DNA from: Halalkalibacillus halophilus DSM 18494
GTDB taxonomy: Bacteria; Bacillota; Bacilli; Bacillales; Alkalibacillaceae
Reading direction: 5' to 3'
Assembly: GCF_000423105.1 (NCBI RefSeq)
Contig: NZ_AUHI01000008.1
Span: 1-64,000 of the forward strand
Length of the DNA: 64,000 nucleotides
A program made the translations under genes and the position numbers. Positions within the stretch are counted from its first letter, which is position 1; every line of letters begins with the position of its first letter. Shown here piece after piece: positions 26,366 through 34,908 of the stretch. The notes under the pieces were generated by a model, which was not told where the DNA came from, made no database searches, and was given only the letters and a program-made list of their open reading frames with translations.

Positions 26366-27178
26366 TTAATTGAATAGGATGAGTGATCCTCCGACGATAA
26401 AACAATAAATAGCGAAATAAATTAATCTGCCATTTGTAACTACATGTATAAATACTTTAATTGCAAACACGGAGACGACCAAAGCAACCACAAAGGAAGC
26501 AAGGTATAACCACATTGTCTCAGGGTTCATTACGCCTGCTGATACGTCTTCTAATGTAAAAATCATACTACCAAATCCGACTGGAATGGATAAGAAAAAG
26601 GAATATTTCAAGGCAACTTCAGGTTCGATTTTTCTAGCAAGGGCAGCGACTAGCGTAGCTCCTGAACGACTAATGCCTGGCGCTAAAGCTGCTGCTTGCG
26701 CAAAACCTACGATGACAGCATCCGTAATCGTGATGTCACCCTCTTCTTTATCCCCGTTCAAATTACGTACAAGCCATAAAAGAATTCCCGTTATAATTAA
26801 GGCAAATCCAACTATAGCGATTGCAGTAAGGGAACCACCGATAAAGTCAGCAAACAAACCACCAATGACAACTGCTGGAATCGTCCCAACAATCACAAGG
26901 AGGGTGAGTCTCACCGAAGCTTTCCCCTCTTGCCCTTTTGTTTTAATATAGGCAATTAATCCTCTAACAATTTCACTGATATCAGATTTATAGACTATAA
27001 AAACGGCTAAAAGCGAAGCGAAGTTCAAAAATACTTCAACATGAAGATCCGGAACCGCTAAATCGAAATAGTGTTGGGCGATTCGAAGATGTCCACTTGA
27101 TGAAATCGGTAGAGGTTCTGTTAAACCTTGTACCAAACCGAGAATGATATAGTGAAAAAATGCTATAATAGTTTCCAT
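26366..27178 (-). CDS. uppP: Undecaprenyl-diphosphate phosphatase UppP (BacA)
   Basis: 270 aa integral membrane protein, with AGGAGACATCT ahead of the ATG. Conserved blocks: QGLTEPLPISSSGHL near the N-terminus (family usually EGLTEFLPISS; the E-to-Q change at the first Glu is worth noting) and ALAPGISRSGATL, the PGxSRSG phosphate-binding motif. Recycles the lipid carrier of wall synthesis; gives bacitracin tolerance. Convergent with nothing; mgtE's promoter starts at its 3' end. Confidence 0.9.
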   Translation of the reverse strand: METIIAFFHYIILGLVQGLTEPLPISSSGHLRIAQHYFDLAVPDLHVEVFLNFASLLAVFIVYKSDISEIVRGLIAYIKTKGQEGKASVRLTLLVIVGTIPAVVIGGLFADFIGGSLTAIAIVGFALIITGILLWLVRNLNGDKEEGDITITDAVIVGFAQAAALAPGISRSGATLVAALARKIEPEVALKYSFFLSIPVGFGSMIFTLEDVSAGVMNPETMWLYLASFVVALVVSVFAIKVFIHVVTNGRLIYFAIYCFIVGGSLILFN

Positions 27179-27254
27179 AGATGTCTCCTACTTGTTTATT
27201 ATCTTCAGTAATTGTAAACGGTGTATGGAAATTGTCAATAATGGAGTGACTAAA

Positions 27255-27653
27255 TTGCGTGAACATTCTTTAACTATTCTAGCTATTGCAATCGGGGCAA
27301 TATGTGGCACGTTACTTCGATACGCGATGTACATAAATATAACGACGGCTGCTTTTCCTTTAGACACTCTACTAGAAAATTTACTAGGGAGCTTCATATT
27401 AGGAGCCTTAACAGCCTATTTCCTATTTAAAAATTTTCCTACTTGGCTAAAAGCTGGTTTGGGAATTGGATTTTGTGGTGGTTTTACAACCATGTCAACA
27501 CTTGCTCAAGACGCTGTTACATTACTTCAACAAGGTGAAATGTTTATTTTTCTATCGTATATTCTGCTCAGTGCTGCGGGCGGAATTGCTTTAGCGTTTT
27601 TCGGATATAAAATCGTCGAAAATAAACTTGCCCCTAAGGAGGAAACAAACTAA
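27255..27653 (+). CDS. fluC1: Fluoride ion channel FluC/CrcB, subunit 1
   Basis: Best start is TTG 27255 behind GGAGTGACTAAA, giving 132 aa, the usual FluC length; in-frame ATGs at 27192 and 27225 have no ribosome site. Four membrane helices, the channel signature GFCGGFTTMSTLAQD, and NLLGSF in helix 2. Exports fluoride. Its stop overlaps the start of a second CrcB gene (TAATG), the arrangement seen where two antiparallel subunits form a heterodimer. Confidence 0.85.
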   Translation: MREHSLTILAIAIGAICGTLLRYAMYINITTAAFPLDTLLENLLGSFILGALTAYFLFKNFPTWLKAGLGIGFCGGFTTMSTLAQDAVTLLQQGEMFIFLSYILLSAAGGIALAFFGYKIVENKLAPKEETN

Positions 27654-28003
27654 TGGACATACTTTTTATTGCCTTAGGTGGAGCAGTGGGTGCGATTGCG
27701 AGATTTTATATTGGAATATTTCTTAAAAGAGATCAACACCAATTTCCACTTGCTATACTTCTCATCAATTTAATCGGTGCATTAGGACTTGGCGTGTTTC
27801 TTAGTTTATATACTTATGAAAACACTACAGCGACTGTCATATCAGTTGGTTTCTTTGGCGCATTCACAACCTTCTCTACTTTTAGTATGGAAGCATTGAA
27901 TTTAATAAAAGCAAAACGACTAACTCATTTTATCTGGTATGTTGGGTTAAGTATAGTTGGAGCAATAGCACTATTCGCATTTGGATTTTATCTATTCCAA
28001 TAA
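27653..28003 (+). CDS. fluC2: Fluoride ion channel FluC/CrcB, subunit 2
   Basis: 116 aa, four helices, with GAIARFYIG at the N-terminus, NLIGALGLGV in helix 2 and GFFGAFTTFSTFSME, which is closer to the family consensus than copy 1. One-base overlap with the first gene. Paired CrcB genes are expected to make oppositely oriented partners. No fluoride riboswitch was recognised upstream. Confidence 0.88.
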   Translation: MDILFIALGGAVGAIARFYIGIFLKRDQHQFPLAILLINLIGALGLGVFLSLYTYENTTATVISVGFFGAFTTFSTFSMEALNLIKAKRLTHFIWYVGLSIVGAIALFAFGFYLFQ

Positions 28004-28072
28004 AAAGGAATTAAACGCGAAAGTCTAGAAATTGGTTAAGAGGAAGTTTTTTTAATAGGTGGAGGTGTACAA

Positions 28073-28279
28073 ATGAGTGAAGACCCGGAAAGACAAAGGG
28101 AAAGATTGCGACAACAAGAGTTAAAAGATAATCCTCTTGGAAATCTGAATGATGCTTCTAACCGCGCCAGTACCGGCAGCCTTGTGGACTTAGTGAATAG
28201 CTTAGGCTGGAAGGGAACAATCATTCTTATGCTTGTGCTAGCAATTGGTGGAATGGTAGCTTTATATTTCACGAATTAA
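28073..28279 (+). CDS. Small membrane protein, DUF6366-like
   Basis: 68 aa, with GGTGGAGGTG ahead of the ATG. The N-terminal half is charged (RQRERLRQQELKDNPLGN), followed by one membrane helix near the C-terminus (TIILMLVLAIGGMVALYF). Resembles the DUF6366 family of Bacillus; no function known. Lies 69 bp after fluC2 in the same direction. Confidence 0.65.
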   Translation: MSEDPERQRERLRQQELKDNPLGNLNDASNRASTGSLVDLVNSLGWKGTIILMLVLAIGGMVALYFTN

Positions 28280-28287
28280 AATATGTA

Positions 28288-28423
28288 TTCAGGTATAAAA
28301 ATCCGTTTGCCGGCATAGGGGAATCTGATTCCGGCGAAGCAACTCCTGATGCGGGCGGAGGGTCCACTTATTCGGGTGAAAGATTTAATTTGCGGGTGGA
28401 GAACTCCGTATGCCGGCATAGCC
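28288..28423. repeat. Phased intergenic array D (anchor TGCCGGC/TTCGGGT, 7 units)
   Basis: Anchors begin at 28288 (TTCAGGT), 28308 (TGCCGGC), 28329 (TTCCGGC), 28350 (TGCGGGC), 28371 (TTCGGGT), 28391 (TGCGGGT) and 28411 (TGCCGGC): spacings 20, 21, 21, 21, 20, 20. It starts just after the stop codon at 28279 and lies between convergent genes. The GCCGGC core is shared with array B. Confidence 0.8.
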
Positions 28424-28440
28424 TTACATAATTAGTATAA

Positions 28441-28474
28441 AAAAAGACTAAGCATTTTCTAATATGCTTAGTCT
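28441..28474 (-). terminator. Terminator of the yerA-yerB-yerC run
   Basis: AGACTAAGCAT / ATGCTTAGTCT perfect stem; minus-strand reading continues into TTTTT. Confidence 0.85.
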
Positions 28475-28484
28475 CTTCCATCAT

Positions 28485-28784
28485 TTATTTCTCTTCTTCA
28501 TGAATGCGATCTAATACAAGTTCATAAGCATCATTGCCGTAATTTAGGCAACGCTTCACGCGAGATATTGTCGCTGTAGAAGCGCTCGTTTCTTCTTCGA
28601 TGCGTTGATACGTATGGCCTTCACGTAGCATTCTTGCTACATCTAGACGTTGCGCCAATGCTTGAATTTCGTTGACTGTTGCTGCATCATCGAAAAATCG
28701 ATAACATTCTTCTACGTCTTTAAGAGATAAGATTGCTTCAAATAACTGATCCAATTCTCTTCCTCTTAATTTATCAATTTGCAT
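28485..28784 (-). CDS. yerC: YerC/YecD family TrpR-related regulator
   Basis: 99 aa, typical length. TrpR-like helical fold: NEIQALAQRLDVARMLREG followed by the HTH TYQRIEEETSASTATISRV. Ribosome site GGAGG directly before the ATG. Target and ligand unknown. Follows yerB by 15 bp, with yerA upstream of that, the same grouping as in B. subtilis. Confidence 0.9.
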   Translation of the reverse strand: MQIDKLRGRELDQLFEAILSLKDVEECYRFFDDAATVNEIQALAQRLDVARMLREGHTYQRIEEETSASTATISRVKRCLNYGNDAYELVLDRIHEEEK

Positions 28785-28799
28785 GTTGGTTCCTCCTTC

Positions 28800-29882
28800 T
28801 TATTCGTATGTAACCATTTCAGAAAGCCCTGGAGAAGTAGGAATCACATTAATCCATGTTTGTCCTTTTACGAGTGGTGCTTCTTCCCCGTCGATATATG
28901 GTTTCATGACACCGTCCGTTGCGCGCCACTGAATTTCTTGGACTACTCCATTTTGAATTAAATAGCCATTTCCTTCTGATTCAATATCAATTTCTCTTCT
29001 TCCTTCATCATCGATTACACGATGCCCTGTTTCATAGATTAACACATTTTCTACCATCAATGGTTCTTCTGTATTCAAGTCTCTAGAAACTTCTCCATCA
29101 CTTGAACGAAGATAGGAGTTCTCCTCTTCATCATAACTATAAGAAACTTGGTTATACGTTCCATAAGTTAACTCAATTTCCGTTGCGGAATCTCCTTCCA
29201 CTGTGTCACCTTCATTTAAGAAGTTATAATTATAAAACTCTTCTTGTTCTGTTTGAATATCATTACGGTTGGCTACTTCATAAGCATTTTCTAAATACGC
29301 GTAAGAATTATGAGGAGCTTGTCTAAATGATTCACGTTTGAATAAAAATTGATCATCGTCGTAATATGCTCCGTTTAAATTATCTACCCAGCCAGCTCTG
29401 ATTTGGTCTTCAATAAAATCAGCAGCACCATGATAAACATAGATGGCACCATGTGCTTTAGCTGTCTCAATGTAGTATGATCTCGCGCTTCTTACCGGGC
29501 CGACAACTTCAGGAATATCACTATGAAATAACGCTACGAGCCGTGTGATATTTCCTTCTGCCAAAAATTCATACACAACATCTGCTCTAGTCAATCCTGT
29601 TTGAGGTCGCGCACTTTTATGATTATTAATTTGTACAGCAAGGACTCTGTGATCAACGACTTCATTCGTACCTTCCCCGGTTAGAGGATACATCTCACTA
29701 GGTACTTCATTCGTTTGTTCCTCTTCTTCATCCGGCTCCGTTTCTTCCTCCACCGCATCTTCTTCCTCTACTTCCTCTTCTACTTCCGGCTCCTCTTCCT
29801 CAGCCGCTTCTTCGTCATTACAAGCCACCAAAATCATGGAGAAAGCCAGTAATACGGTTAAAACTAACCACCATTTCCTCAT
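28800..29882 (-). CDS. yerB: DUF3048-domain lipoprotein YerB
   Basis: 360 aa from ATG 29882 behind GGGTGG. Signal peptide with lipobox LVAC, then an extremely acidic linker (residues about 25-60 mostly Glu), then two DUF3048 halves (ARPQTGLTRADVVYEFLAEG; VRSARSYYIE; WRATDGVMKPYIDGEEAPL). Exported, function unknown. The acidic linker fits a salt-adapted cell surface. Between yerA and yerC. Confidence 0.9.
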   Translation of the reverse strand: MRKWWLVLTVLLAFSMILVACNDEEAAEEEEPEVEEEVEEEDAVEEETEPDEEEEQTNEVPSEMYPLTGEGTNEVVDHRVLAVQINNHKSARPQTGLTRADVVYEFLAEGNITRLVALFHSDIPEVVGPVRSARSYYIETAKAHGAIYVYHGAADFIEDQIRAGWVDNLNGAYYDDDQFLFKRESFRQAPHNSYAYLENAYEVANRNDIQTEQEEFYNYNFLNEGDTVEGDSATEIELTYGTYNQVSYSYDEEENSYLRSSDGEVSRDLNTEEPLMVENVLIYETGHRVIDDEGRREIDIESEGNGYLIQNGVVQEIQWRATDGVMKPYIDGEEAPLVKGQTWINVIPTSPGLSEMVTYE

Positions 29883-29925
29883 CTCATAGACCACCCTTAA
29901 TTTTACTTTTTATCTATCTTCTATT

Positions 29926-31674
29926 TTAACGCATAACGGACGGAAAGAGTATCTCCTTTTTCTTCACATCCATTAATCCTTTTGGGGTCAATCTGATATA
30001 TGGTAAATGTGTGGAAGATAGAAATAATAATGTATAAACAGGATCTTGAAAACGATAACCAAAATCGATTAAAACTTGCTGAAGCTTCTCTTCTTGACCG
30101 ATTAACTTTTCCATGGAGATATCTGTCATAGCTCCCTTAAGAGGAAGTGGTAATTCATAGATAATTTTCCCTTGATGTGCCAAAACAATCCCTCCACCCA
30201 TTTCCTTCATTCGATTAAAAGCAAGCTTCATATCACCTTTTCTTTTTCCGATTAAAATAAAATCGCCTGTATTGGAATACGTACTTACCATTCCACCAAG
30301 TTGCGTCGTGAAACCTTTGATATAGCTTGAAATACGCCATTTCCCTTCCCGGTCGAGTAATAAAGCAAATGCTTCATCATGTGTTTCAGAAAGTTGGTCG
30401 GTATGTGATTCTAATTTAACAGGATAAGGCTTTAATATAACGTCATTTTGCATTTCCATCCCAATTGGTGTAGAAAAAGTAAAATCCGCTTCTTTCAACT
30501 CCCACACGATATTTAGAGGTTTTAAGTCAGTTTTTTCAAAGTCAACTTGCTTTGATTCCTCGTGCACTGGTTGATTTTTATATCTAGTCCATTTTCCTTT
30601 CGCAAGAACAGCTTCTGGGAATGGATTTGTTTGCTCACTTAGAAAATTAATATGAGCGACACGACCAGGGGCAATACTACCAATCCTCTCCCGCAATCCA
30701 AAGTAAGTCGCTGGATTTATAGTTGCCATTCTGTAGGCATCTACCACTGGCACTCCCAGTTCTAATGCGATTTGAATAAGCGGTTCGATTACACCACTTT
30801 TATAAAAAGATGGGGTTGATCCGTCCGTTGTATAGAACAGGTAGTCCCAGTTTTTAATCTCATGTGATAGAAGACTTTTTATAATTTCAGACAAATCCGA
30901 TCGAATGGAAGAATTTCTTAACCCCGCATAATATCCTATGCGAATTCTTTTTAAAACATCCTCCCCCGAAATCGATTCGTGATCCCCGTCTGTCCCTAAT
31001 AATTTCATTTTCGTTAAAGTATTTTCCGATGCACCTGGAAAATGACCTTCCACCACTTTACGAAGTCTTCTTGTTTCTTGCATCCAATGAAGACCTCGTT
31101 CGTCATCTTTTAAGATATCCGGCCAACTCGTAAGCTCGCCACCTTGAATCACAGCATCATGGTTTAACCATTCCAACACTGCCGCTTCATCGACTCGTTC
31201 ATCTTCATCACGAAGTTCTGATTGAGAATCAAACCTAGCCCACCAAAAGATCGAAGCTGGATGACACTGCATTTCATCTAGAAAAGAAAACGCTTTCTTA
31301 TTTCTTAATAATAAAAACAAAATTAAATTATCATTCACTAACGTGGTTGTACCTCTTGTTACTGCATATTCTGCTAAAGTTTGGGGATTATAAAGCTGGA
31401 ATGGATGCGCATGAGGTTCCACATAGCCGGGTACTAAAAAATAATCCGTACAATCAACCACTTCAGTAGAGGATTGAACTTCAGGCAAACGATCACCGAC
31501 ATATACAATTCGGTCCTCATAAATCCATATATTCGCACGTTCCCATTCTCGCATGTACACATTTAAATATGTAGCATTTTTCAAAAGCTTGGTCGGAGCT
31601 AACTGATTCTCAACCACAGACACATGTTCTCGAAGTTGGCGATTTCTCCAACGGTATAAATTTTCATTCATCAT
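29926..31674 (-). CDS. yerA: Adenine-deaminase-family amidohydrolase YerA
   Basis: 582 aa, two in-frame ATGs at the start. Amidohydrolase core with YVEPHAHPFQLY (the usual HxH metal pair is HAH here), VVEGHFPGASE and TTDGSTPSFYK, then an Ade-like C-terminal domain. It resembles adenine deaminase, but B. subtilis YerA is not known to be the main deaminase, so the substrate is uncertain. Upstream of yerB and yerC in the same direction. Confidence 0.82.
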   Translation of the reverse strand: MMNENLYRWRNRQLREHVSVVENQLAPTKLLKNATYLNVYMREWERANIWIYEDRIVYVGDRLPEVQSSTEVVDCTDYFLVPGYVEPHAHPFQLYNPQTLAEYAVTRGTTTLVNDNLILFLLLRNKKAFSFLDEMQCHPASIFWWARFDSQSELRDEDERVDEAAVLEWLNHDAVIQGGELTSWPDILKDDERGLHWMQETRRLRKVVEGHFPGASENTLTKMKLLGTDGDHESISGEDVLKRIRIGYYAGLRNSSIRSDLSEIIKSLLSHEIKNWDYLFYTTDGSTPSFYKSGVIEPLIQIALELGVPVVDAYRMATINPATYFGLRERIGSIAPGRVAHINFLSEQTNPFPEAVLAKGKWTRYKNQPVHEESKQVDFEKTDLKPLNIVWELKEADFTFSTPIGMEMQNDVILKPYPVKLESHTDQLSETHDEAFALLLDREGKWRISSYIKGFTTQLGGMVSTYSNTGDFILIGKRKGDMKLAFNRMKEMGGGIVLAHQGKIIYELPLPLKGAMTDISMEKLIGQEEKLQQVLIDFGYRFQDPVYTLLFLSSTHLPYIRLTPKGLMDVKKKEILFPSVMR

Positions 31675-31748
31675 CTAGCCCCCAATCGACTGAATCAAGT
31701 AGTTATGTAAAATTTTAATACATTAAAGATGTGAAAGGAAGAGAAAAA

Positions 31749-31988
31749 ATGGAAAATCAAAATATCGGCGTAGTTAATGCTATGATCCGAATCACATGCG
31801 GTTTTGTTTTACTAGTATTCTCCGCATTAAAAATTAGTCGTCGCCCCTGGAAACAAAAATACTGGCTCGCCTTAATCCTAGCAGCAACCAAAATAGCAGA
31901 AGGCATCGTTAAATACTGCCCAGTCACAAGCATGGTCGAAAAACAACTAGGACATCGATTGCAATTCACACTTAAAAAAGAAGAATAA
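31749..31988 (+). CDS. DUF2892-type small membrane protein
   Basis: 79 aa from ATG 31749, preceded by AAAGGAAGAG; a GTG six codons earlier overlaps that site. Two hydrophobic helices (VNAMIRITCGFVLLVFSALKI; YWLALILAATKIAEGIVKYCP) in the DUF2892/YgaP-tail arrangement, with the usual late KYCPVTSM. Function unknown. Confidence 0.7.
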   Translation: MENQNIGVVNAMIRITCGFVLLVFSALKISRRPWKQKYWLALILAATKIAEGIVKYCPVTSMVEKQLGHRLQFTLKKEE

Positions 31989-31998
31989 AGACGATCAG

Positions 31999-32031
31999 AA
32001 CCTACCTGACTATAGTTGGGTAGGTTTTATT
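31999..32031 (+). terminator. Terminator of the DUF2892 gene
   Basis: AACCTACC / GGGTAGGTT around an 11-nt loop, then TTATTTT. Confidence 0.8.
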
Positions 32032-32067
32032 TTATGTATGCGGGAGGGTATTAAGATAAATTTTGGT

Positions 32068-32324
32068 TACTGAACTTAGCGGGGGGATATCCAATTTAAT
32101 TTTGACTTACCCAACTTAGCGGAGGGATTTCCAACTTGATTTTGACTTATCCAACTTACGAGAGGGATATCAGACTTAATTTAACTTTATCAAACTTTAC
32201 GAGAGTGATATCAGACTTAATTTAACTTTATCAAACTTTACGAGAGAGATATCAGACTTAATTTAACTTTATCCAACTTTACGAGAGAGATATCAGACTT
32301 AATTTTGGCTTATCCAACTTCCTA
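32068..32324. repeat. Phased intergenic array E1 (anchor TATCMAACTT, 13 units)
   Basis: Anchors TATCCA/TATCAG/TATCAA start at 32068 (variant TACTGA), 32088, 32108, 32128, 32148, 32168, 32188, 32209, 32229, 32250, 32270, 32291 and 32311. Spacing is 20 throughout the first half, then alternates 21/20, so the right half is a 41-bp dimer (TATCAGACTTAATTTAACTT plus a half ending ACGAGAGAGA). With E2 it fills almost all of the 726-bp gap between terminator 31999-32031 and the LytTR gene. Confidence 0.88.
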
Positions 32325-32550
32325 AATCAGCCTTTGTTACAGCATATCAGCTTTCATTTCAATATATCAGCGGTCACCCACACTTATCAGCCTTCATCCA
32401 ATTATATCAGCGCTCACCTGCACTTATCAGCCTTCATCCAATTATATCAGCGGTCACCCGCACTTATCAGCCTTCATCCAATTATATCAGCGCTCACCTG
32501 CACTTATCAGCCTTCATCCAATTATATCAACGCTGACTCAAATTTAGCAG
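32325..32550. repeat. Phased intergenic array E2 (anchor TATCAGC, 12 units)
   Basis: Anchors start at 32325 (AATCAG), 32345, 32365, 32385, 32405, 32425, 32445, 32465, 32485, 32505, 32525 (TATCAA) and 32545 (TAGCAG), exactly 20 bp apart. Two half-units alternate as a 40-bp dimer: TATCAGCGCTCACCTGCACT and TATCAGCCTTCATCCAATTA. E2 is out of step with E1 by 14 bp, so they are separate arrays placed end to end. A plus-strand frame stays open through it only because 3 x 20 bp keeps phase; it lacks a ribosome site. Confidence 0.9.
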
Positions 32551-32714
32551 TCCCCACAACTCACAACCTCTCCCCTCTCACTCCGCCCACCCAACATTTC
32601 ATGCAGCAACCACACCATCTTATGTAACCAAACTTCCATCTCATGCAAAATTCGAAAAACGCTTCAGCAATATATGCAAAAATATGGTTAACTAAAATGG
32701 AAGGGGGAATCGCA

Positions 32715-33176
32715 TTGAAAATTAATGTAGACATTGATGAATCCTATGAAGATGAAACGACGGTTACTATCCGCGCTAAAAAATGGACTCAAGACATTGA
32801 TGCACTGATGAAAAATATTCAAAAGTCACATCCGAAAAGAGTCATTGGCGAATTGGAAGATCAGTCGGTGCTTCTTCAACCAGAAGAAATTGAATACTTT
32901 TATGCAGAAGGAAGAAAAATATATGCAGTTATAAACTCTCAGAAATATGAAGTCCATATGAAGCTTTATGAAGTAGAAGAACAACTTGAAGCAAGTGGTT
33001 TTATTCGGTTTTCCAAATCGGTAATCGGTAATATAAATCAATTATCTCGTTTTGAAGCTAGTTTTCGCGGGACTCTTTGTGTCTACTTTCTTTCAGGTAA
33101 TAAAGAGTATGTGTCTAAAAAGTATGTGAACGTATTAAAAAAGGCTTTAGAAGGAGGGAACTTACATGATATTTGA
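32715..33176 (+). CDS. LytTR-domain DNA-binding regulator
   Basis: 153 aa from TTG 32715 behind AAGGGGG; in-frame ATGs upstream lack a ribosome site. The LytTR domain covers roughly residues 55-150 (LLQPEEIEYFYAEGRKIYAV; FIRFSKSVIGNINQLSRFE). No receiver domain is attached. The 3' end overlaps the next gene by 11 bp. LytTR regulators of this short type often work with a DUF3021 membrane partner that restrains them. Confidence 0.88.
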   Translation: MKINVDIDESYEDETTVTIRAKKWTQDIDALMKNIQKSHPKRVIGELEDQSVLLQPEEIEYFYAEGRKIYAVINSQKYEVHMKLYEVEEQLEASGFIRFSKSVIGNINQLSRFEASFRGTLCVYFLSGNKEYVSKKYVNVLKKALEGGNLHDI

Positions 33177-33576
33177 AGCTATTCGACGAGGTTTTTTTGG
33201 GATTTCGTTCGCGGGTATCTTAACATTTATCGCGTTAACTATTATAGTTGTTCAAAATGCTGATGTGACACTATCTGAAGTTTGGTTAAATTTTGCGGGA
33301 AGTATTTTGATCGGGATTTATTTTGGAGTAGCATCCTTACTATTTGACTTAGAAGAATGGTCCACGATGAAGCAGACAGTCATTCACTTTTCTCTATCTG
33401 TTACATTCTTTTTGCTGATTGCATTATTTATGACAGGTTGGGTTCCTTTAGATCCAGTAGAAATAGCTATAAGTATAACCATTTTCGTAGTGATCTATAT
33501 TTTATTCTACACATTTTCGTACCTATACTTTAAACAGCAGGAAAAAAGTTTAAATAAATCTATCAATAAATCATAA
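33166..33576 (+). CDS. DUF3021 membrane protein, partner of the LytTR regulator
   Basis: 136 aa, four membrane helices (about 10-30, 42-60, 72-93, 102-124) and a Lys/Ser-rich tail, the DUF3021 layout. Start overlaps the LytTR gene (ribosome site GGAGGG inside it), so the two are translated together. Such pairs form small autoregulated membrane-sensor modules; the signal is unknown. Confidence 0.85.
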   Translation: MIFEAIRRGFFGISFAGILTFIALTIIVVQNADVTLSEVWLNFAGSILIGIYFGVASLLFDLEEWSTMKQTVIHFSLSVTFFLLIALFMTGWVPLDPVEIAISITIFVVIYILFYTFSYLYFKQQEKSLNKSINKS

Positions 33577-33612
33577 AAAATCCCCTCTTAACCAATAAGA
33601 GGGGATCACTTT
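33575..33612. terminator. Bidirectional terminator
   Basis: ATCCCCTCTT / AAGAGGGGAT around AACCAAT; T-rich on both flanks, strongest on the minus strand (TTTTTTA). Serves two convergent genes. Confidence 0.85.
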
Positions 33613-33800
33613 TATTCTTCTATTTTAATTGCTTCAAATACAATCTCCTGATGAGAAATCTCAGGCTCTTTCTTCCCTTTAATCTCTTGGAATACCGGCT
33701 TCTCATTTCTGCGCACGGGTTGATATCCCTCTTCTTCCATCGCTTTTAAGCAAGCTTCAACAGAAGGGTAATCACTGACCATGAACTTTTTCTTCTTCAC
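33612..33800 (-). CDS. yebG: YebG-like NETI-motif protein
   Basis: 62 aa, GTG start at 33800 inside the end of yebE. Soluble and charged; the core YPSVEACLKAMEEEGYQPVRRNEKPVF is characteristic of the small YebG/NETI proteins found next to yebE in Bacillus. No function known. Coupled to yebE by a 29-bp overlap. Confidence 0.75.
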   Translation of the reverse strand: MKKKKFMVSDYPSVEACLKAMEEEGYQPVRRNEKPVFQEIKGKKEPEISHQEIVFEAIKIEE

Positions 33801-34338
33801 GCTGTAATCGACTTCCTTTCACTTTTTTCACCCAGAACCCTCCGTGAATTTGACGAGGCTCGTAAGCGATGATAAATGCTTTCGGGTCAATTTCTTTAAT
33901 TTGTTCATATAATAGCACTTCGTATTTTCTTGGAGTTAGAACCTGTATAGCTAGTCGGTCACCCTCCATTCCATAAGCATACCAACTCGTTACACCATAA
34001 CCTTTATTTCTTAATGTTTCTGTAAACGGAATACTTGGATCAGAAGAAATGACGTTTACAGTTATGTAACCAATCGCCAATTTCTCTTCAATCTTCATTC
34101 CAGTAATTACTCCGATCCCGAACCCTAATGCATATGCAACTAGATTCTGGATTTGGTCTAAGTTATCTAACACTAAACCTAAACCTAATGTGTAAGCCGT
34201 GATTTCAAAAACACCTACTGTTGCCGCTATATACCGCTTTCCTTTTAAAGTGAATATCAAACGAACAGTTAATAACGATACATAAACGATATTTACACAT
34301 AGGATAATTAACAACATAACTATTCCAGATTCTAACAT
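33772..34338 (-). CDS. yebE: UPF0316/DUF2179 membrane protein YebE
   Basis: 188 aa. Three N-terminal membrane helices (1-25, 38-58, 64-82) and a cytosolic DUF2179 domain (ISSDPSIPFTETLRNKGYGVTSWYAYGMEGDRLAIQVLTPR is its hallmark region). AAGGAGG precedes the ATG. DUF2179 proteins may sense small ligands or transport; function not established. In B. subtilis it neighbours pbuG as it does here. Confidence 0.85.
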   Translation of the reverse strand: MLESGIVMLLIILCVNIVYVSLLTVRLIFTLKGKRYIAATVGVFEITAYTLGLGLVLDNLDQIQNLVAYALGFGIGVITGMKIEEKLAIGYITVNVISSDPSIPFTETLRNKGYGVTSWYAYGMEGDRLAIQVLTPRKYEVLLYEQIKEIDPKAFIIAYEPRQIHGGFWVKKVKGSRLQREEEKVHGQ

Positions 34339-34425
34339 GGTGGCCTCCTTACTTTCTTCTAAATCACATTTGGAACATCACCATTTCTGCCTACATATCC
34401 TAGAAGTGAAAGATAGGTGAAAACT

Positions 34426-34908
34426 ATGTTCAACCTTCAAAAATTAGATCATTTCAAAGACAATATGGATCAATTTTTTGGTCAGCCTTTTTGGGATGAG
34501 TTTGAAAGTATTCTAAATCCGAATCTTCCAGCTGTCAATGTTTTTCGAAAAGAATACGAGATTATCGTTGCATGTTTAATCCCGAATCTCAAAAATTTAA
34601 AATCTATCACTTGTACAATTCAAGATTATTCCATTTTACTTACTGGAGAGATCAGATTGCAACCAAAAGGCTTTGAAACCATCCAAGAAGAAATAATACA
34701 AGGAAGCTTCAACCGGACGATTGAGCTTCCCTGTAAAGTACGAACAGACCAGAAGAATGCCTATTACCAACAAGGCATTCTTTGGATTGAATTGTATAAA
34801 GACGTTCAGGCACTTGAAAAAAATTCAAATGTAAAAATAGCTAATCAAGATTCAACTAAGAAATTATTCTGGGATGAACATGAAGTAAAGAATAAAGACT
34901 ACAAATAG
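34426..34908 (+). CDS. Hsp20/alpha-crystallin-like small protein
   Basis: 160 aa from ATG 34426 behind AGGTG; a GTG three codons earlier is the alternative. The middle (LPAVNVFRKEYEIIVACLIP through TIELPCKVRTDQKNAYYQQGILWIELYK) has the alpha-crystallin beta-sandwich pattern: conserved FNRTIELP in place of FxRxxxLP, and GILWIELYK in place of GVLxVxxPK. Probably a weakly conserved Hsp20 or coat-type relative. Its last 45 bp overlap the 3' end of pbuG on the other strand. Confidence 0.65.
   Translation: MFNLQKLDHFKDNMDQFFGQPFWDEFESILNPNLPAVNVFRKEYEIIVACLIPNLKNLKSITCTIQDYSILLTGEIRLQPKGFETIQEEIIQGSFNRTIELPCKVRTDQKNAYYQQGILWIELYKDVQALEKNSNVKIANQDSTKKLFWDEHEVKNKDYK

Noticed and set aside
26586..26951. 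121-codon frame antisense to uppP
   Set aside because: Shadow of a clear membrane protein gene; composition typical of reverse-frame membrane codons.
27179..27254. Fluoride riboswitch ahead of fluC1
   Set aside because: I could not find the conserved pseudoknot blocks; the gap is too short after the uppP start.
32334..32627. Open frame of 97 codons through array E2
   Set aside because: Its protein only mirrors the 20-bp repeat (three units keep frame), with no ribosome site; the DNA periodicity explains it.
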